Notes under the pieces: model-generated
The model's database searches: none
The model's input: only the letters and a program-made list of their open reading frames with translations
What the model was told of the DNA's origin: nothing
Made by a program: the position numbers and the translations under genes
Assembly: GCA_016705125.1 (NCBI GenBank)
Contig: JADIYW010000016.1
Location: 1-64,000, forward strand
DNA length: 64,000 nt
Source of the DNA: Bacteroidota bacterium
GTDB lineage: Bacteria > Bacteroidota > Bacteroidia > Chitinophagales > JADIYW01
Direction of reading: 5' to 3'
Shown: positions 19,934-30,441 of the stretch, piece after piece
How the letters are laid out: each line of letters begins with the position of its first letter
Numbering within the stretch: the first letter of the stretch is position 1

Positions 19934-21490
19934 ATGAAAAATCAATTTTTTAAAAAATGTTTACTAATGTTTGCAATAGTGTATAGTAGTAATAGTTATG
20001 CGCAGTATTGGAAAACTAATGGAAATTCAGCAGCTGCAAATAATTTTATTGGCACCACAAATGCAATAAATCTAACCTTTAAAACGGCTTCTTCTACCAG
20101 AATGACTATTTTGTCTACTGGAAATATTGGTATTGGTACCACATCACCAAGTGCTCAATTTCATACTACAGGTTCAGTTAGGTTTCAAGGATTGGTATCA
20201 AATTTTGGTCTAACGAATATTGTGGTAGCTGACGCCTCAGGTAATCTTGCATTGCGAGATATTAACTCTTTTACTTTTACTAATACTTGGAATACTACCG
20301 GTAATTTTGGTGGTGGATTTATTGGCACCAATAATTTAACCTCGTTACCTTTTAGAACAAATAATGTTGAACGAATGCGCATAACCGAAAATGGTTCGGT
20401 TGGAATAGGAACGAATAATCCAAATGCCCAATTTCACACAACTGGGTCTGTTCTTTTTTCTGGTTTAACTATTAATCCTATAGCATCTAGGTATTTAGTT
20501 GCCGATGTCTTTGGGAATGTTTCATATAAAGATATTGGAAGTATAAATGATTTTTGGGGTGCAAATGGAAATAGTTCAAATTCAACCAATTTTATTGGGA
20601 CAATTAATAATATACCTTTGGTTTTTAAAACTAATGGGTCGGAGCGTTTAAGAATAAGCGAAATTGGCTCAGTTGGTATAGGAACAAATAATCCAAATGC
20701 CCAATTGCACACAACAGGTACGGTAAGGTTTGGCGGTTTGACAGCACAAGTAAATGCATCACGATTTGTAGTGTCTGATGCCACAGGTAACATTGGTTTT
20801 AGTGATGTTAATTCGCTAAATACATTTTGGAAATCTACTGGGAACAGCATCAGTGGTGCCGAATTTATTGGTACATCAAACAATGCTGATTTAGTATTTA
20901 AAACCAATGGATCTGAAAGATTGAGGATGTCTTCTGCTGGAAATATTGGAATTGGAACAGTGGCTACAACTCGATTGCATGTAAATTGTAATTCAAATAT
21001 TTCAACAGGTGTACGGTTTGAACTTTTGCCATTTGGAATGGGAACAGTTTTGGTTCAAGATTTTATGGGTAATGTCTTAAACTCTGGAATTGAAGTAAGT
21101 ACTTTAATAAATATGGTTCAAAATAAAACGAGTGAAACCAATCGAATTGAAGCATTAGAAAATGAAATAAAGGAATTGAAAGAACTGTTATTAAAAGTAA
21201 TGCCTATGTCAAATTTACCTATTGAGAAAAAATCTATTTTGTATCAAAGTTATCCTAATCCAACTAATGGCTTGGCAAATATAAAATTATTTGTGCAAGA
21301 AAATGATGTTAATGGGAAATGTAATTTATATGATATTAATAATGTGCTCCTTCAATCACATACCCTTAATCAAAGTGGCGAACAATTATTAACTATTGAC
21401 ACTCAAAAACTTAATGTAGGAGTGTATTTTTATACACTTGAAATAGGAGGGAAGATTGTTGATTCAAAAAAACTTCTTATTCAAAGGTAA
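19934..21490 (+). CDS. repeat-rich T9SS-exported protein (IGIGTxxPxAxxHTTG repeats)
   Basis: 518 residues. Signal peptide MKNQFFKKCLLMFAIVYSSNSYAQ. Four repeats of 80-100 residues follow, each with W-x-x-x-GN, then NFIGT, then FKTNGSERLRIS, then GSVGIGTNNPNAQLHTTG and VADASGN. Similar IGT-x-x-P repeats occur in tail-fibre and endosialidase-chaperone-type proteins, but no intramolecular chaperone is present. A short coiled coil near residues 395-420 (NRIEALENEIKELKELLLKV) precedes a type A T9SS sorting domain (SYPNPTNGLANIKLF ... SKKLLIQR). Likely a trimeric or fibrous surface protein. A terminator follows. Confidence 0.85.
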   Translation: MKNQFFKKCLLMFAIVYSSNSYAQYWKTNGNSAAANNFIGTTNAINLTFKTASSTRMTILSTGNIGIGTTSPSAQFHTTGSVRFQGLVSNFGLTNIVVADASGNLALRDINSFTFTNTWNTTGNFGGGFIGTNNLTSLPFRTNNVERMRITENGSVGIGTNNPNAQFHTTGSVLFSGLTINPIASRYLVADVFGNVSYKDIGSINDFWGANGNSSNSTNFIGTINNIPLVFKTNGSERLRISEIGSVGIGTNNPNAQLHTTGTVRFGGLTAQVNASRFVVSDATGNIGFSDVNSLNTFWKSTGNSISGAEFIGTSNNADLVFKTNGSERLRMSSAGNIGIGTVATTRLHVNCNSNISTGVRFELLPFGMGTVLVQDFMGNVLNSGIEVSTLINMVQNKTSETNRIEALENEIKELKELLLKVMPMSNLPIEKKSILYQSYPNPTNGLANIKLFVQENDVNGKCNLYDINNVLLQSHTLNQSGEQLLTIDTQKLNVGVYFYTLEIGGKIVDSKKLLIQR

Positions 21491-21507
21491 GATTGTGTTT
21501 GTTTTAT

Positions 21508-21546
21508 AAAAAGGGTCGTTAAATTTATTTGACGGCCTTTTTTTTA
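21508..21546 (+). terminator. Rho-independent terminator
   Basis: The stem GGTCGTTAAA/TTTGACGGCC contains G-U pairs and is followed by a run of eight T. It closes the T9SS repeat gene before the sensor kinase. Confidence 0.7.
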
Positions 21547-21585
21547 TTTTGATTTTTTCTAAAAAAAAAGGGTATTTTTATATTA

Positions 21586-23616
21586 ATGAAATTGTTAAGG
21601 CGTTTTTTTATCTTTTGTATTTTTGGTTTTATAAATGATTCTGAAGCGGCAGTTTTGGAAAATATTTATAATGTAGAAAATACCGGAAGTAAGACTACTA
21701 TCATTGATTCAATTTTAACCAATGCTTTTTCATATATTGGAAAAATAGAGGAAGATTTTTTTATAATTGAAAAACCTTTTGACGATAAATCTTATAGACT
21801 GAACAAACAAATTTTTACCCCAATTAATTTTTGTAATAATAGTGATTCTATCATTTGCCTTAAATTTTATTCCACCAGATACAGATTTTTGGATGCTGGT
21901 GAAATTAGCTTAATAGCTGGAAATAGAATTCAAACTCAAAATTCAAATTTCATTTCTTTCAATAAACAGTTTATTGCTTTTAAAATATTACCCAATACTG
22001 TTTTAAAGACTTATTTTATCCAAAAACCTATTGCTTTTAAGGATTATTATTCCAACAAAAACTTCTTTTATAGATACGAAAACATTTTTTCTATGCCAAT
22101 TTTTGATGCTAATACATCAAAAGAAACAGTTGGTTTTTGTATCCTTATTTTGCTATTGTTGGGTATGGTAGCCATACTATTTATTTTTTATGGACTTGCT
22201 TTTTTAAATCTGAATGATAAAATTTATTTAAGTTATACCGTATATCTGTTTTTTACTTTTTTCCAAGTATTGTATATGTCGCAATATACATTTGCGAAAT
22301 GTTTTTTGCTTTTTAATTATTGGGGAAATAGTTGCTTTGATGAATGTACCAAAGGATTTATGGTTATTGCTTATTGTGTATTCTATCGGCAAGCATTTAA
22401 TCTAACACATAAAGACAGAATAGCCTTTTTCTCTTTGTTTGTTTTGCTAATCGTTTCGATAATTTATGTAGCAATTATGTCTATTTCATATCTGTTTGGG
22501 TTAGAATTTTATTTTGAGCCAACTTATTTTATTTTATATAGATTGCCCCTTTTTGTATTTAGTTTAATTTTTATTTTGTCTTCTATTTTTCTTAAAAACA
22601 AATCAACTTTTCAAAATTTAATATTGTTTGGAAGTTTGATTTATACCTTATTTACCATTTTTAGTACGCTCCAAGATTTTGATTGGCCAATAAAAGATAT
22701 GCTTGTAAGTTTGCATGGATTATACCTAGGTGTTGCCTTCGAATTGATTGTTTTTTCAGTAGCACTAGCAATGAGAATTAGAGATACATATAGACAGTCG
22801 GAGCTGCTTAAAGATGTTTATATAAAGGAATTAAGGAAGAATGAAGAATTTATAAAAAATGAAAATATTATTCTTGATAATAGAGTAAAAGAACGGATCT
22901 CAGAAATAGAACAAAAAAATATAGTTATTGAAGAACAAAAAAAGCAGGCTCTTATTCAATTGTTTGAAAAAGAGAAGGTTGAAATTCAAATGCAAGCACT
23001 TACTGCTCAAATGAATCCTCATTTTATTTTTAATTGTATGAACTCAATACAAAATGCCATTATAACCAATAATCCACAAAAAGCATCCACCATGTTACAG
23101 GATTTCGCAGCGGTAATAAGGATGGTTTTAGAAAATTCTACAAAGGCTGAAATTTCTTTAGAAAAGGAAATACAACTATTAAATACTTATTTAAAATTAG
23201 AGCAAGCAAGAACAAATTTTTGTTTCGATTATCAAATAAATATCGATCAAACGGTTTCAACAGATTTCGTTAATATACCAACAATGATGTTGCAACCAAT
23301 TATTGAAAATTCTATTTGGCATGGCTTTAAATTAATTGAATATAAAGGCAAAATAGAGATTAATTTCGGAGTAACTGAATCTAAATTGATCTGTACGATA
23401 ACGGATAATGGGATTGGTAGAATGCAATCAAAAAAACTACAAAAAAGCACCCTTTATAATAAGGAATCGATGGCCATAAAAATAATACAAAATAGAATTG
23501 ATTTAATGAATCGGTCTTTAGATGAAAATAAAGCAACTATTAATATAATTGATTTATTGGATGAATTTGAAAATCCAATTGGCACTAAAGTAATTATTGA
23601 ACTACCCATTTTTTAA
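21586..23616 (+). CDS. LytS/YehU-type sensor histidine kinase with 7TM-DISM sensor
   Basis: 676 residues, intact. A periplasmic N-terminal part (about 25-175) is followed by seven hydrophobic segments from about residue 180 to 400, the 7TMR-DISM plan. A coiled coil (DNRVKERISEIEQKNIVIEEQ, about 425-470) leads into the His_kinase domain with NPHFIFN; the phosphorylated His is residue 479. The ATP-binding part has MMLQPIIENSIWHGFK and TDNGIGRMQ. It lies 3 bases before a LytTR response regulator, its evident partner. The signal is unknown; in related Bacteroidota pairs, ligands are mostly undefined. Confidence 0.9.
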   Translation: MKLLRRFFIFCIFGFINDSEAAVLENIYNVENTGSKTTIIDSILTNAFSYIGKIEEDFFIIEKPFDDKSYRLNKQIFTPINFCNNSDSIICLKFYSTRYRFLDAGEISLIAGNRIQTQNSNFISFNKQFIAFKILPNTVLKTYFIQKPIAFKDYYSNKNFFYRYENIFSMPIFDANTSKETVGFCILILLLLGMVAILFIFYGLAFLNLNDKIYLSYTVYLFFTFFQVLYMSQYTFAKCFLLFNYWGNSCFDECTKGFMVIAYCVFYRQAFNLTHKDRIAFFSLFVLLIVSIIYVAIMSISYLFGLEFYFEPTYFILYRLPLFVFSLIFILSSIFLKNKSTFQNLILFGSLIYTLFTIFSTLQDFDWPIKDMLVSLHGLYLGVAFELIVFSVALAMRIRDTYRQSELLKDVYIKELRKNEEFIKNENIILDNRVKERISEIEQKNIVIEEQKKQALIQLFEKEKVEIQMQALTAQMNPHFIFNCMNSIQNAIITNNPQKASTMLQDFAAVIRMVLENSTKAEISLEKEIQLLNTYLKLEQARTNFCFDYQINIDQTVSTDFVNIPTMMLQPIIENSIWHGFKLIEYKGKIEINFGVTESKLICTITDNGIGRMQSKKLQKSTLYNKESMAIKIIQNRIDLMNRSLDENKATINIIDLLDEFENPIGTKVIIELPIF

Positions 23617-23619
23617 AAT

Positions 23620-24364
23620 ATGAATATTTGCATTATAGATGATGAGTACGATAATAGAGAAATTTTATCTTTTATCATAAAAAACCAAAAAGGCGATTAT
23701 AATATTGTCGGTGAGGCTTCAAATGTGCAACAAGGTATTAAATTAATAAGGAAACAAAACCAGATTTAATATTTTAGATATTGAAATGCCTGACGGTTCT
23801 GGCTTCGATTTATTATATGATTTGGGAGAGATAAGCCCTGAAGTTATTTTTTGTACTGCATATAATCAGTTTGCTTTAAAAGCAATTGAATGTAGTGCAT
23901 TGGCATATATCTTAAAACCTTTAACGGTAGAAATGGTTTCAGAAGCTTTACAAAAAGCTACTATTCAATTAGATAAAAACCAAAAGGTGCTGCAATACGA
24001 CACGCTATATGAACAGTTAAATCATGCCAAATCGAAGGCCATTAAATTTTTGGTTAAAAATACAGATGGTTTGCATATTGTTTTTTATGAAGAATTGATT
24101 TATTGTATTGCTGACAGCAATTATACCTATCTTTTTATTCAAAATAAAAAAAAGATAACGGTTTCTAAAACGCTTAAGGAAATAGAGAAAATATTGGAGT
24201 CAAATCCTGACTTCATGCGAATACACCAATCTTTTATCATTAATTTAAAAAAAATTAAAAATATAAGTAGAATTGATGCTCATTTGGTTGTTATAATGTC
24301 CGACGGTAAAGAACTTTCAGTTTCAAGAAGCAAAAGAGATGAATTTATGCTTAGAATTGGGTAG
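23620..24364 (+). CDS. LytTR-family response regulator, frameshifted near 23750 and 23776
   Basis: Receiver domain MNICIIDDEYDNREILSFII (acidic pair DDE) at the start and LytTR DNA-binding domain at the end (FLVKNTDGLHIVFYEELIYCIADSNYTYLFI ... MRIHQSFIINLKKI). As written the first frame stops at about 23770. Adding one A near 23750 and one T in the ATATTTTAG run at 23776 gives KETKPDLIF and LDIEMPDGSGFDLL, where D in LDIEMP is the phosphorylation site. Both breaks are single-base losses in homopolymers. Paired with the sensor kinase immediately upstream; target genes unknown. Confidence 0.85.
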
Positions 24365-24373
24365 GTAAAATTA

Positions 24374-24409
24374 TGCGAATTAGCTAATTCAACAATTAGC
24401 TAATTCGCA
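24374..24409. terminator. perfect 16-bp hairpin, bidirectional terminator
   Basis: TGCGAATTAGCTAATT (24374-24389), loop CAAC, then its exact complement to 24409, with T-rich sequence on the right (24411 on). It separates the convergent LytTR and mscL genes. The stem contains ATTAGCTAATT, a word also found in the intergenic block at 46745-46755. Confidence 0.7.
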
Positions 24410-24420
24410 CATTATTTTTT

Positions 24421-24844
24421 TTATTTTTTCAATAAATCCCTAATTTCTGCCAATAAAACTTCATTAGCAGGAGTAGCTGGTGCTTCTTCAACAACTGGTT
24501 TCTTAGTAGCATTAATTCCTTTTATAACCAAAAAACATTACAAATGCAACAATGATAAAGTTGATAGTAGCTGAAATGAAATCACCATACTTAATGGCCA
24601 CTTCAGTTACTGCTGCAGTAGTTTCTACCCCATCAGCACCAATAACTGCATCAACTCCTTTTTTAAGTACAAGTTTCATTGAACCCATGTCTCCTCCAGT
24701 TAACATACTTATTGGAGGCATTACAACACCATCAATAAAAGATTTAGAAACAGAACCAAAAGCACCACCCATAACAAAAGCAACAGCCATGTCTATTAAA
24801 TTGCCCTTCATGGCAAACTCCTTAAATTCCTTTAACATTCCCAT
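24421..24844 (-). CDS. mscL: large-conductance mechanosensitive channel MscL, one frameshift at 24530-24535
   Basis: MscL is a pentameric inner-membrane channel that opens on hypo-osmotic shock. N-terminal helix and pore helix are clear: MLKEFKEFAMKGNLIDMAVAFVMGGAFGSVSKSFIDGVVMPPI. The second helix is DFISATINFIIVAFVMF. As written the frame ends in FGYKRN. Removing one A from the six-A run at 24530-24535 gives MFLVIKGINATKKPV and the C-terminal helix EVLLAEIRDLLKK, ending at TTA 24421-24423, the normal family end. One inserted base in a homopolymer is the likeliest cause. Single gene, convergent with the LytTR gene. Confidence 0.9.
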
Positions 24845-24992
24845 ATTTTATTTCTTTTAATTTATTAATACTGCAAATGTATCCTCTTTTTTTTTAATAA
24901 TTTTAATTTTTGGCAATAAAAGTTAATTTTTCCTTTATTTTCCATCAAATAATAAAAATATTTTTCTTCTAATATTAGGGTTATTACTAAGT

Positions 24993-25580
24993 TTACTCTA
25001 ACTGAATTTTAGGTGTTTTATTGCTGAATTTTTTTATCAAAAACCAGCCAATAAATCCAAAGCCTAGCACAAAAACAAACGCCACAATGAATGGAATAAC
25101 AATGGATAAAGCGCTAAAAAAGATAGAAAATCCATTTTCAATTGTCGATACTATTGGATTACCCAATCCTCCAGTAGTAGCTGTAGAGCCTACTCGAGCA
25201 AGGGAAGTGCCTGCCTGAACCATTCCTGCACCTCCGCCACCAACAATTGCGCCCATTACCCATTGTAGAGCTGGCAAATCAGAAAATATATCAGTAAAAA
25301 ATGATGAAGCTAAAACTGTGCCTGCAACCATCGATAAGGGCGTTGTAATCGTGTCCAAAAGATGATCTAAATAAGGAATATAATAAGCGCCAATTTCAAA
25401 GATGGTAGCAGTCCCAAAAATTGAAATAGCCGTCCAGCTATTCATCCAATCAAAACCTGCTGGTGTGTCTATTACGCCAAACTTGGATGCCAAGGCTGAG
25501 GCTAATAAGGGAACAAAGATTCTAAAGCCACAGCATGCAGACAAACCGATGCCCATGCAAATACTAATTAAATAATCCAA
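24993..25580 (-). CDS. DUF4126 membrane protein
   Basis: Intact 195-residue protein with about five membrane segments (LISICMGIGLSACCGFRIFVPLLASALAS; WTAISIFGTATIFEIGAYYI; LQWVMGAIVGGGGAG; ALSIVIPFIVAFVFVLGFGFIGWFLI). GLSACCGFRIFVPLL and the Gly-rich GGGGAG loop mark the DUF4126 family. Function unknown. It lies on the minus strand between mscL and gcvP with gaps of 148 and 92 bases, so co-transcription with either is uncertain. Confidence 0.8.
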   Translation of the reverse strand: MDYLISICMGIGLSACCGFRIFVPLLASALASKFGVIDTPAGFDWMNSWTAISIFGTATIFEIGAYYIPYLDHLLDTITTPLSMVAGTVLASSFFTDIFSDLPALQWVMGAIVGGGGAGMVQAGTSLARVGSTATTGGLGNPIVSTIENGFSIFFSALSIVIPFIVAFVFVLGFGFIGWFLIKKFSNKTPKIQLE

Positions 25581-25672
25581 TTTTATACTTTTATAATGAA
25601 TAAATCAATTTACGTACCAAAAATTAAATGCTAATCTACATATTAAATTTAATAAAATAAATATATCATTAA

Positions 25673-28477
25673 TTAAGCATAGCTTTCAATGGGTGGACAA
25701 GTACAAATTAAATTTCTATCACCATGCGTATTGTCTATTTTTCCAACTGAAGGCCAAAATTTCCAATCATGAAGATATCCAATCGGAAATGCAGCTGTTT
25801 CTCTCGAATAGGTATGTTTCCATTCATTTGCGCATACTTCATTTGCAGTGTGAGGTGCCTGAATTATCGGGTTGTCTTCTTTCGTATATTCACCATCAAT
25901 AATTTTTTGTATCTCTTTTCTAATTGCTATCATGGCAGCACAGAATCGGTCTAATTCTTCTTTAGGCTCGCTTTCAGTCGGTTCAATCATAAGTGTACCT
26001 ACTACAGGAAATGCCACAGTTGGAGCATGAAAGCCATAATCCATTAATCTTTTGGCAATATCTGCAGCATCTATTCCTGATTCGCTTTTTGTTGGTCTAA
26101 TATCAATTATAAATTCATGGGCCACTCTTCCGTTTTTGCCTGCATATAATATTGGGTAATGTGACTCTAGTCTTGCCTTTAAATAATTTGCATTCAGAAT
26201 TGCATATTTGGTGGCATTGGTTAAACCCTTGTCACCCAACATTTTTATATAACCATAAGAAATAAGTAAAATACTCGCACTTCCAAAAGGGGTTGCAGAT
26301 ATTGAATTTATAGGGTTTTCACCTCCTGTTTTTACAAAAGGATTACTTGGTAAAAAAGGAGCAAGATCGGCTCTCACACAAATAGGCCCCATGCCTGGGC
26401 CACCCCCACCATGCGGTATTGCAAACGTTTTATGTAGGTTTAAGTGGCAAACATCGGCTCCAATAGCGGCAGGCGAGGTTAGGCCAACTTGTGCATTCAT
26501 ATTAGCACCATCCATATACACTTTTCCTCCATTTGAATGAATAATATCGCAAATTTCATTTATCGATTCTTCAAATACGCCATGAGTTGAAGGGTATGTT
26601 ACCATTAAGCAAGATAGATTCTGCTGGTGTTTTTCAGCCTTTTCCTTTAAATCAGTAACATTTATATTCCCCATTTCGTCGCATGCGACCAATACTATTT
26701 CCATACCTGCAATAGCGGCACTTGCTGGATTAGTTCCATGAGCTGAAGTAGGAATTAAGGCAATATTTCTATGCGTATCACCTCGTGAAATATGGTAAGC
26801 TCGAATAACCATTAACCCTGCATATTCTCCTTGTGCACCACTATTGGGTTGTAACGAGCAAGCATCAAATCCTGTGATCTTAGAAAGATAGTCAGCTAGA
26901 TTGTCCAGAATCTCTATATAACCTTTGGTTTGGTATGCAGGCGCAAAAGGATGAATAGAAGAAAATTCTGGCCAACTTAAAGGAATTAATTCACTTGTTG
27001 CATTGAGTTTCATTGTACACGACCCAAGTGGAATCATGGAAAGGGTTAGGGATAAATCTTTGTTTTCTAGTCTTTTGATATAACGCAACATTTCAGTTTC
27101 TGAATGGTGAGTATTAAAAACTGGATGACTTAATATTTCGGTATTTCTAATTAATTCATTTTGAATTTGATTGGCAGGAGTTTCAAGTAATTGAATGTCC
27201 ATTTTTTCAAAACCAGCGACTTTTCCAAATAACTTCGAAATACCTAAAATTTATATTTTCACTAATAGCAATAGCTTTTATTTTTTCTGCTTGTTCTTTA
27301 CTTACTTTAATTTTAAGGGTGTCAAAAAAGAAAGTATTTTCATTCTGAAAACCCATTTTTTTCAACTCATTGGCCAATTGAACGGCTTTGCCATGGATAG
27401 AATTTGCAATATGTTTTAGGCCATTAGGTCCATGATAAACGGCATACATTCCAGCCATAATTGCCAATAATGCTTGTGCAGTACAGATGTTTGAGGTAGC
27501 TTTCTCTCTCTTTATATGTTGTTCTCGTGTTTGCAAAGCCATCCGTAAAGCCTTGTTTCCATGCTTATCTACAGAAACACCAATAATTCTTCCTGGTATT
27601 TGTCTTGTAAATTCTTCTTTACAGGCAAAATAGGCTGCATGTGGTCCACCAAATCCCATTGGAACCCCAAATCGTTGGGTATTTCCCAAAGCAATATCTG
27701 CTCCTAAGGCTTCAGGTGATTTTAATAAGGTTAGGCTTAATAAATCGCAAGCTAAAACAGTATAAACATCCTTGTTTTTTGCTTTAGCAATTTGTTGGGT
27801 ATAATCATCTATTAGTCCATTTCCATTTGGGTATTGTAATAGCTGACCAAAAAAGAACTATCCATTTCAATTTCAGCTGGATTGCCTTCAATAATTTCAA
27901 TTCCTCTTGGTATTGCCCTGCCTTTTAAAACGTCTAGTGTTTGAGGAAATACGTCATTCGAAACAAAAAATTTGCCACATTCATTGTTTTTATTTTTTTT
28001 GTTTTTATGAGCATGCAAAAGCAACATTGCTTCTGCAGCTGCAGTTCCTTCGTCCAATAAGGAGGCATTTGCAACTGGAAAACCAGTTAAATCAGAAACC
28101 ATAGTTTGGAAATTTAATAATGCTTCCAACCTTCCTTGAGCTATTTCTGCTTGGTAGGGTGTGTATTGTGTGTACCAACCTGGATTTTCAAATATATTGC
28201 GTTGAATTACGCCAGGAGTAATGGTGCCGTGATATCCTAAGCCAATATAATTTTTGGCAACAATGTTTTTCTTTGCAATACTTTTTAGCGTTGTCAAGTA
28301 TTCAAATTCAGTTTGACCTTTGCCAATTCCAAATCCTTCTTTACTTCTAATTTTTGAAGGCACCGTCTCTGAAATAAGTTGCTCAATTGAGTCTATCCTA
28401 ATAATTTTAAGCATTTCATTAATATCCTCATTTCTTGGTCCTAAATGGCGAAATTCAAATTCTTTTTCTGGCAACAT
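25673..28477 (-). CDS. gcvP: glycine dehydrogenase (decarboxylating), P protein, frameshifted
   Basis: P protein of the glycine cleavage system: decarboxylates glycine and loads the aminomethyl group on GcvH lipoate. Start 28477 gives MLPEKEFEFRHLGPRNEDINEML, the family N-terminus. Signatures: QAEIAQGRLEALLNFQTMV, ALGNTQRFGVPMGFGGPHAAY, IPLGSCTMKLNA, and the PLP lysine in HLNLHKTFAIPHGGGG. A base change in the A6 run at 27849-27854 joins frames one and two. Near 27220-27240 another frame change coincides with an apparent loss of roughly 15-20 residues of the linker between the two halves. There are no gcvT or gcvH genes nearby and no glycine riboswitch visible in the 137 bases upstream. Confidence 0.92.
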
Positions 28478-28614
28478 AATTCGTGTGTAATTTGCTGCAA
28501 ATATAAGAATTTGTGAAGCCAATTTGTAAAAATCAAATTCATGTTGAAAAAAAATAATATTGTGGGTAATTACTATAAATTAGTAGGTTTGTTTTTTTTC
28601 TTTACCTTTATAAA

Positions 28615-29978
28615 ATGACGAACAAACCACAAAAACTTGGGCTGTTTCCTAAATTGATGTTCACTCTAGGACAAACTGGCTGGGCGCTCACCTCGTTTGG
28701 TGCAGCACAATTGATTGCTTATTATTACCTTCCACCCGATACAGGAAAAGAAATGTTCCCTTCTTATATTAAACAAGATTACTTTTTTGGCGTGTTTACA
28801 ATTGTTGGAATAATAACAGCTTTGTGTTATCTATTAAGTTCATTAGCAGAGCCTTATATTGCCAATTGGTCGGAAAGTTCAACTTTTAAATTTGGAAGGA
28901 GAAGGCCTTTTTTGGCAATAGCAATTGTACCTTTTGCGCTTTTTTCAATGCTTATTTTCTTTCCCATTTATAACGGCGAAGGTATCATAAATGGATGGTG
29001 GCTTTTCGGTGTTTTGGCACTTATGTATTTTTTTATGACCCTTTATGTTACCCCATTCAATGCACTAATAAATGAAATTGCTCACAATGATGAAGAGCGA
29101 TTGTCATTAGTAATGTTTATTTCTATTGGTTTTGCTTTAGGTTATGGCATTGGTGGTAATAACCAATTTTTTTTGGGTGTATTGGAAAAAAAAATGCCTA
29201 CCGAAATGGCTTTTAGATGGATAGTAGGAAGTTATGCATTGTTAGGATTTTTGTTGATGTTGTTGCCTGTTATTTTTATTGACGAACATAAATATTGTAT
29301 CAAAAATCCACCTAATATTATAACACTTAAAGGGATGTTGGAACAGGTTTGGGGGAACGAAAATTTTAAAACTTATGCCTTTGTCGAATTGTTGGTTTGG
29401 GTACCAAATACCATGTTTATGTTGGGCGGCCCATACTTTGTAACTACGCTTTTGTTTATGCCTAAAGAAAACACAAGTTTCGCACTTATTATTGTAGGCG
29501 TAATTTCATTTTTACTATATGGAATAATTGGAAAAATGGCGTTGAAATATGGAAATAAAAGATTAATACTTATTGCTTTAGTTTTTTTTAGTTATAAATT
29601 TCGCCTTCCTTGGAAGTTTGGGTTGGTTTGAACTTCCACTTTGGGTTTTATTGACCCTATTTATCATTTTAAATGCGTTTCCAATTGCCGTTTTGGAATT
29701 ATCCGATGGCACTAACAGGTGATATAGCGAGTCATGATGGTGAAAAAACTGGAATATATAAAAATGCTGCTTTTTATGGCATGAAATCGTTTATGATGAA
29801 AATAGGAATAGCGCTTAGCCAATTGATTTTCCCTTCTCTTTTATTATTAGGTAAAACAAGAGAAAATGATTTGGGTATTAGAATGGTTGCTTTTGTTTCC
29901 TTGGCTTTTTGTATTGTTGCTTTTATTTTAATGCTTAAATACAAAGAACCTGTAAAAATTAACCAACCAACTGAATAA
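28615..29978 (+). CDS. MFS transporter, GPH/SLC45 sugar-transporter-like, frameshifted
   Basis: About 450 residues with 12 membrane helices. KFGRRRPFLAIAIVPFALFSM (residues 92-112) is the loop 2-3 signature of the glycoside/SLC45-like MFS group, and FMTLYVTPFNALINEIAHNDEERL is the conserved helix 4-5 region. The first frame ends near 29628. A second frame carries GWFELPLWVLLTLFIILNAFPIAV, and the third resumes at NYPMALTGDIASHDGEKTGIYKNAAFYG, a highly conserved family region. Two single-base changes restore it. Substrate is unknown, most likely a sugar. The 3' end overlaps the convergent EVE gene by 20 bases. Confidence 0.82.
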
Positions 29979-30359
29979 TCCTTTCGTAAATAAAATCAGG
30001 TACTGGCATTACTGATAATCTTGTATGTTTTATTAGCGGCAAATCAATAAAAAAAGGATCTTTTAATTCGTTTAGGGTTAAAGGCCTTTTAGGTCTTTTT
30101 CAAATGCCAAATCAATACAAACCCAAGATTCTCCTGGAGCAGTTGGGTCGGGATAATTAGATTTTACGCATTTTGCCAATCCAACTATTTGTTTTTCTTC
30201 ACCACTGTGGTAAATAAAACAAAAATCTCCAACTGAAATTTCACGCAAATAGTTCCTTGCTTGGTAGTTTCTGACTCCATCCCAAGGTTCTGATTTTCTT
30301 TCTTTTAATTCCTGCCAACTAAAGGTATTTGGCTCAGTTTTTAACAACCAGTATTTCAT
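29959..30359 (-). CDS. EVE domain protein, one frameshift near 30092
   Basis: EVE domains (PUA-like) bind modified bases in DNA or RNA. The N-part is fully typical: MKYWLLKTEPNTFSWQELKERKSEPWDGVRNYQARNYLREISVGDFCFIYHSGEE, then IVGLAKCVKSNYPDP. The frame as read ends at FEKDLKGL. One added C near 30092 gives FEKDPKRPLTLNELKD, then FFIDLPLIKHTRLSVMPV and FIYERIIQLVG, the normal C-terminus, ending at TTA 29959-29961. No restriction genes lie nearby. Confidence 0.85.
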
Positions 30360-30441
30360 CTGTTCATAATTTTAAATTAACAATTCGTTCACAACTTTGC
30401 AACCAATTTTTATATTTACCGTCTAATGTTAAATAATCCTA

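Noticed and set aside
28478..28614. Possible glycine riboswitch before gcvP
   Set aside because: The short gap shows no tandem aptamer pattern; mostly AT-rich sequence.
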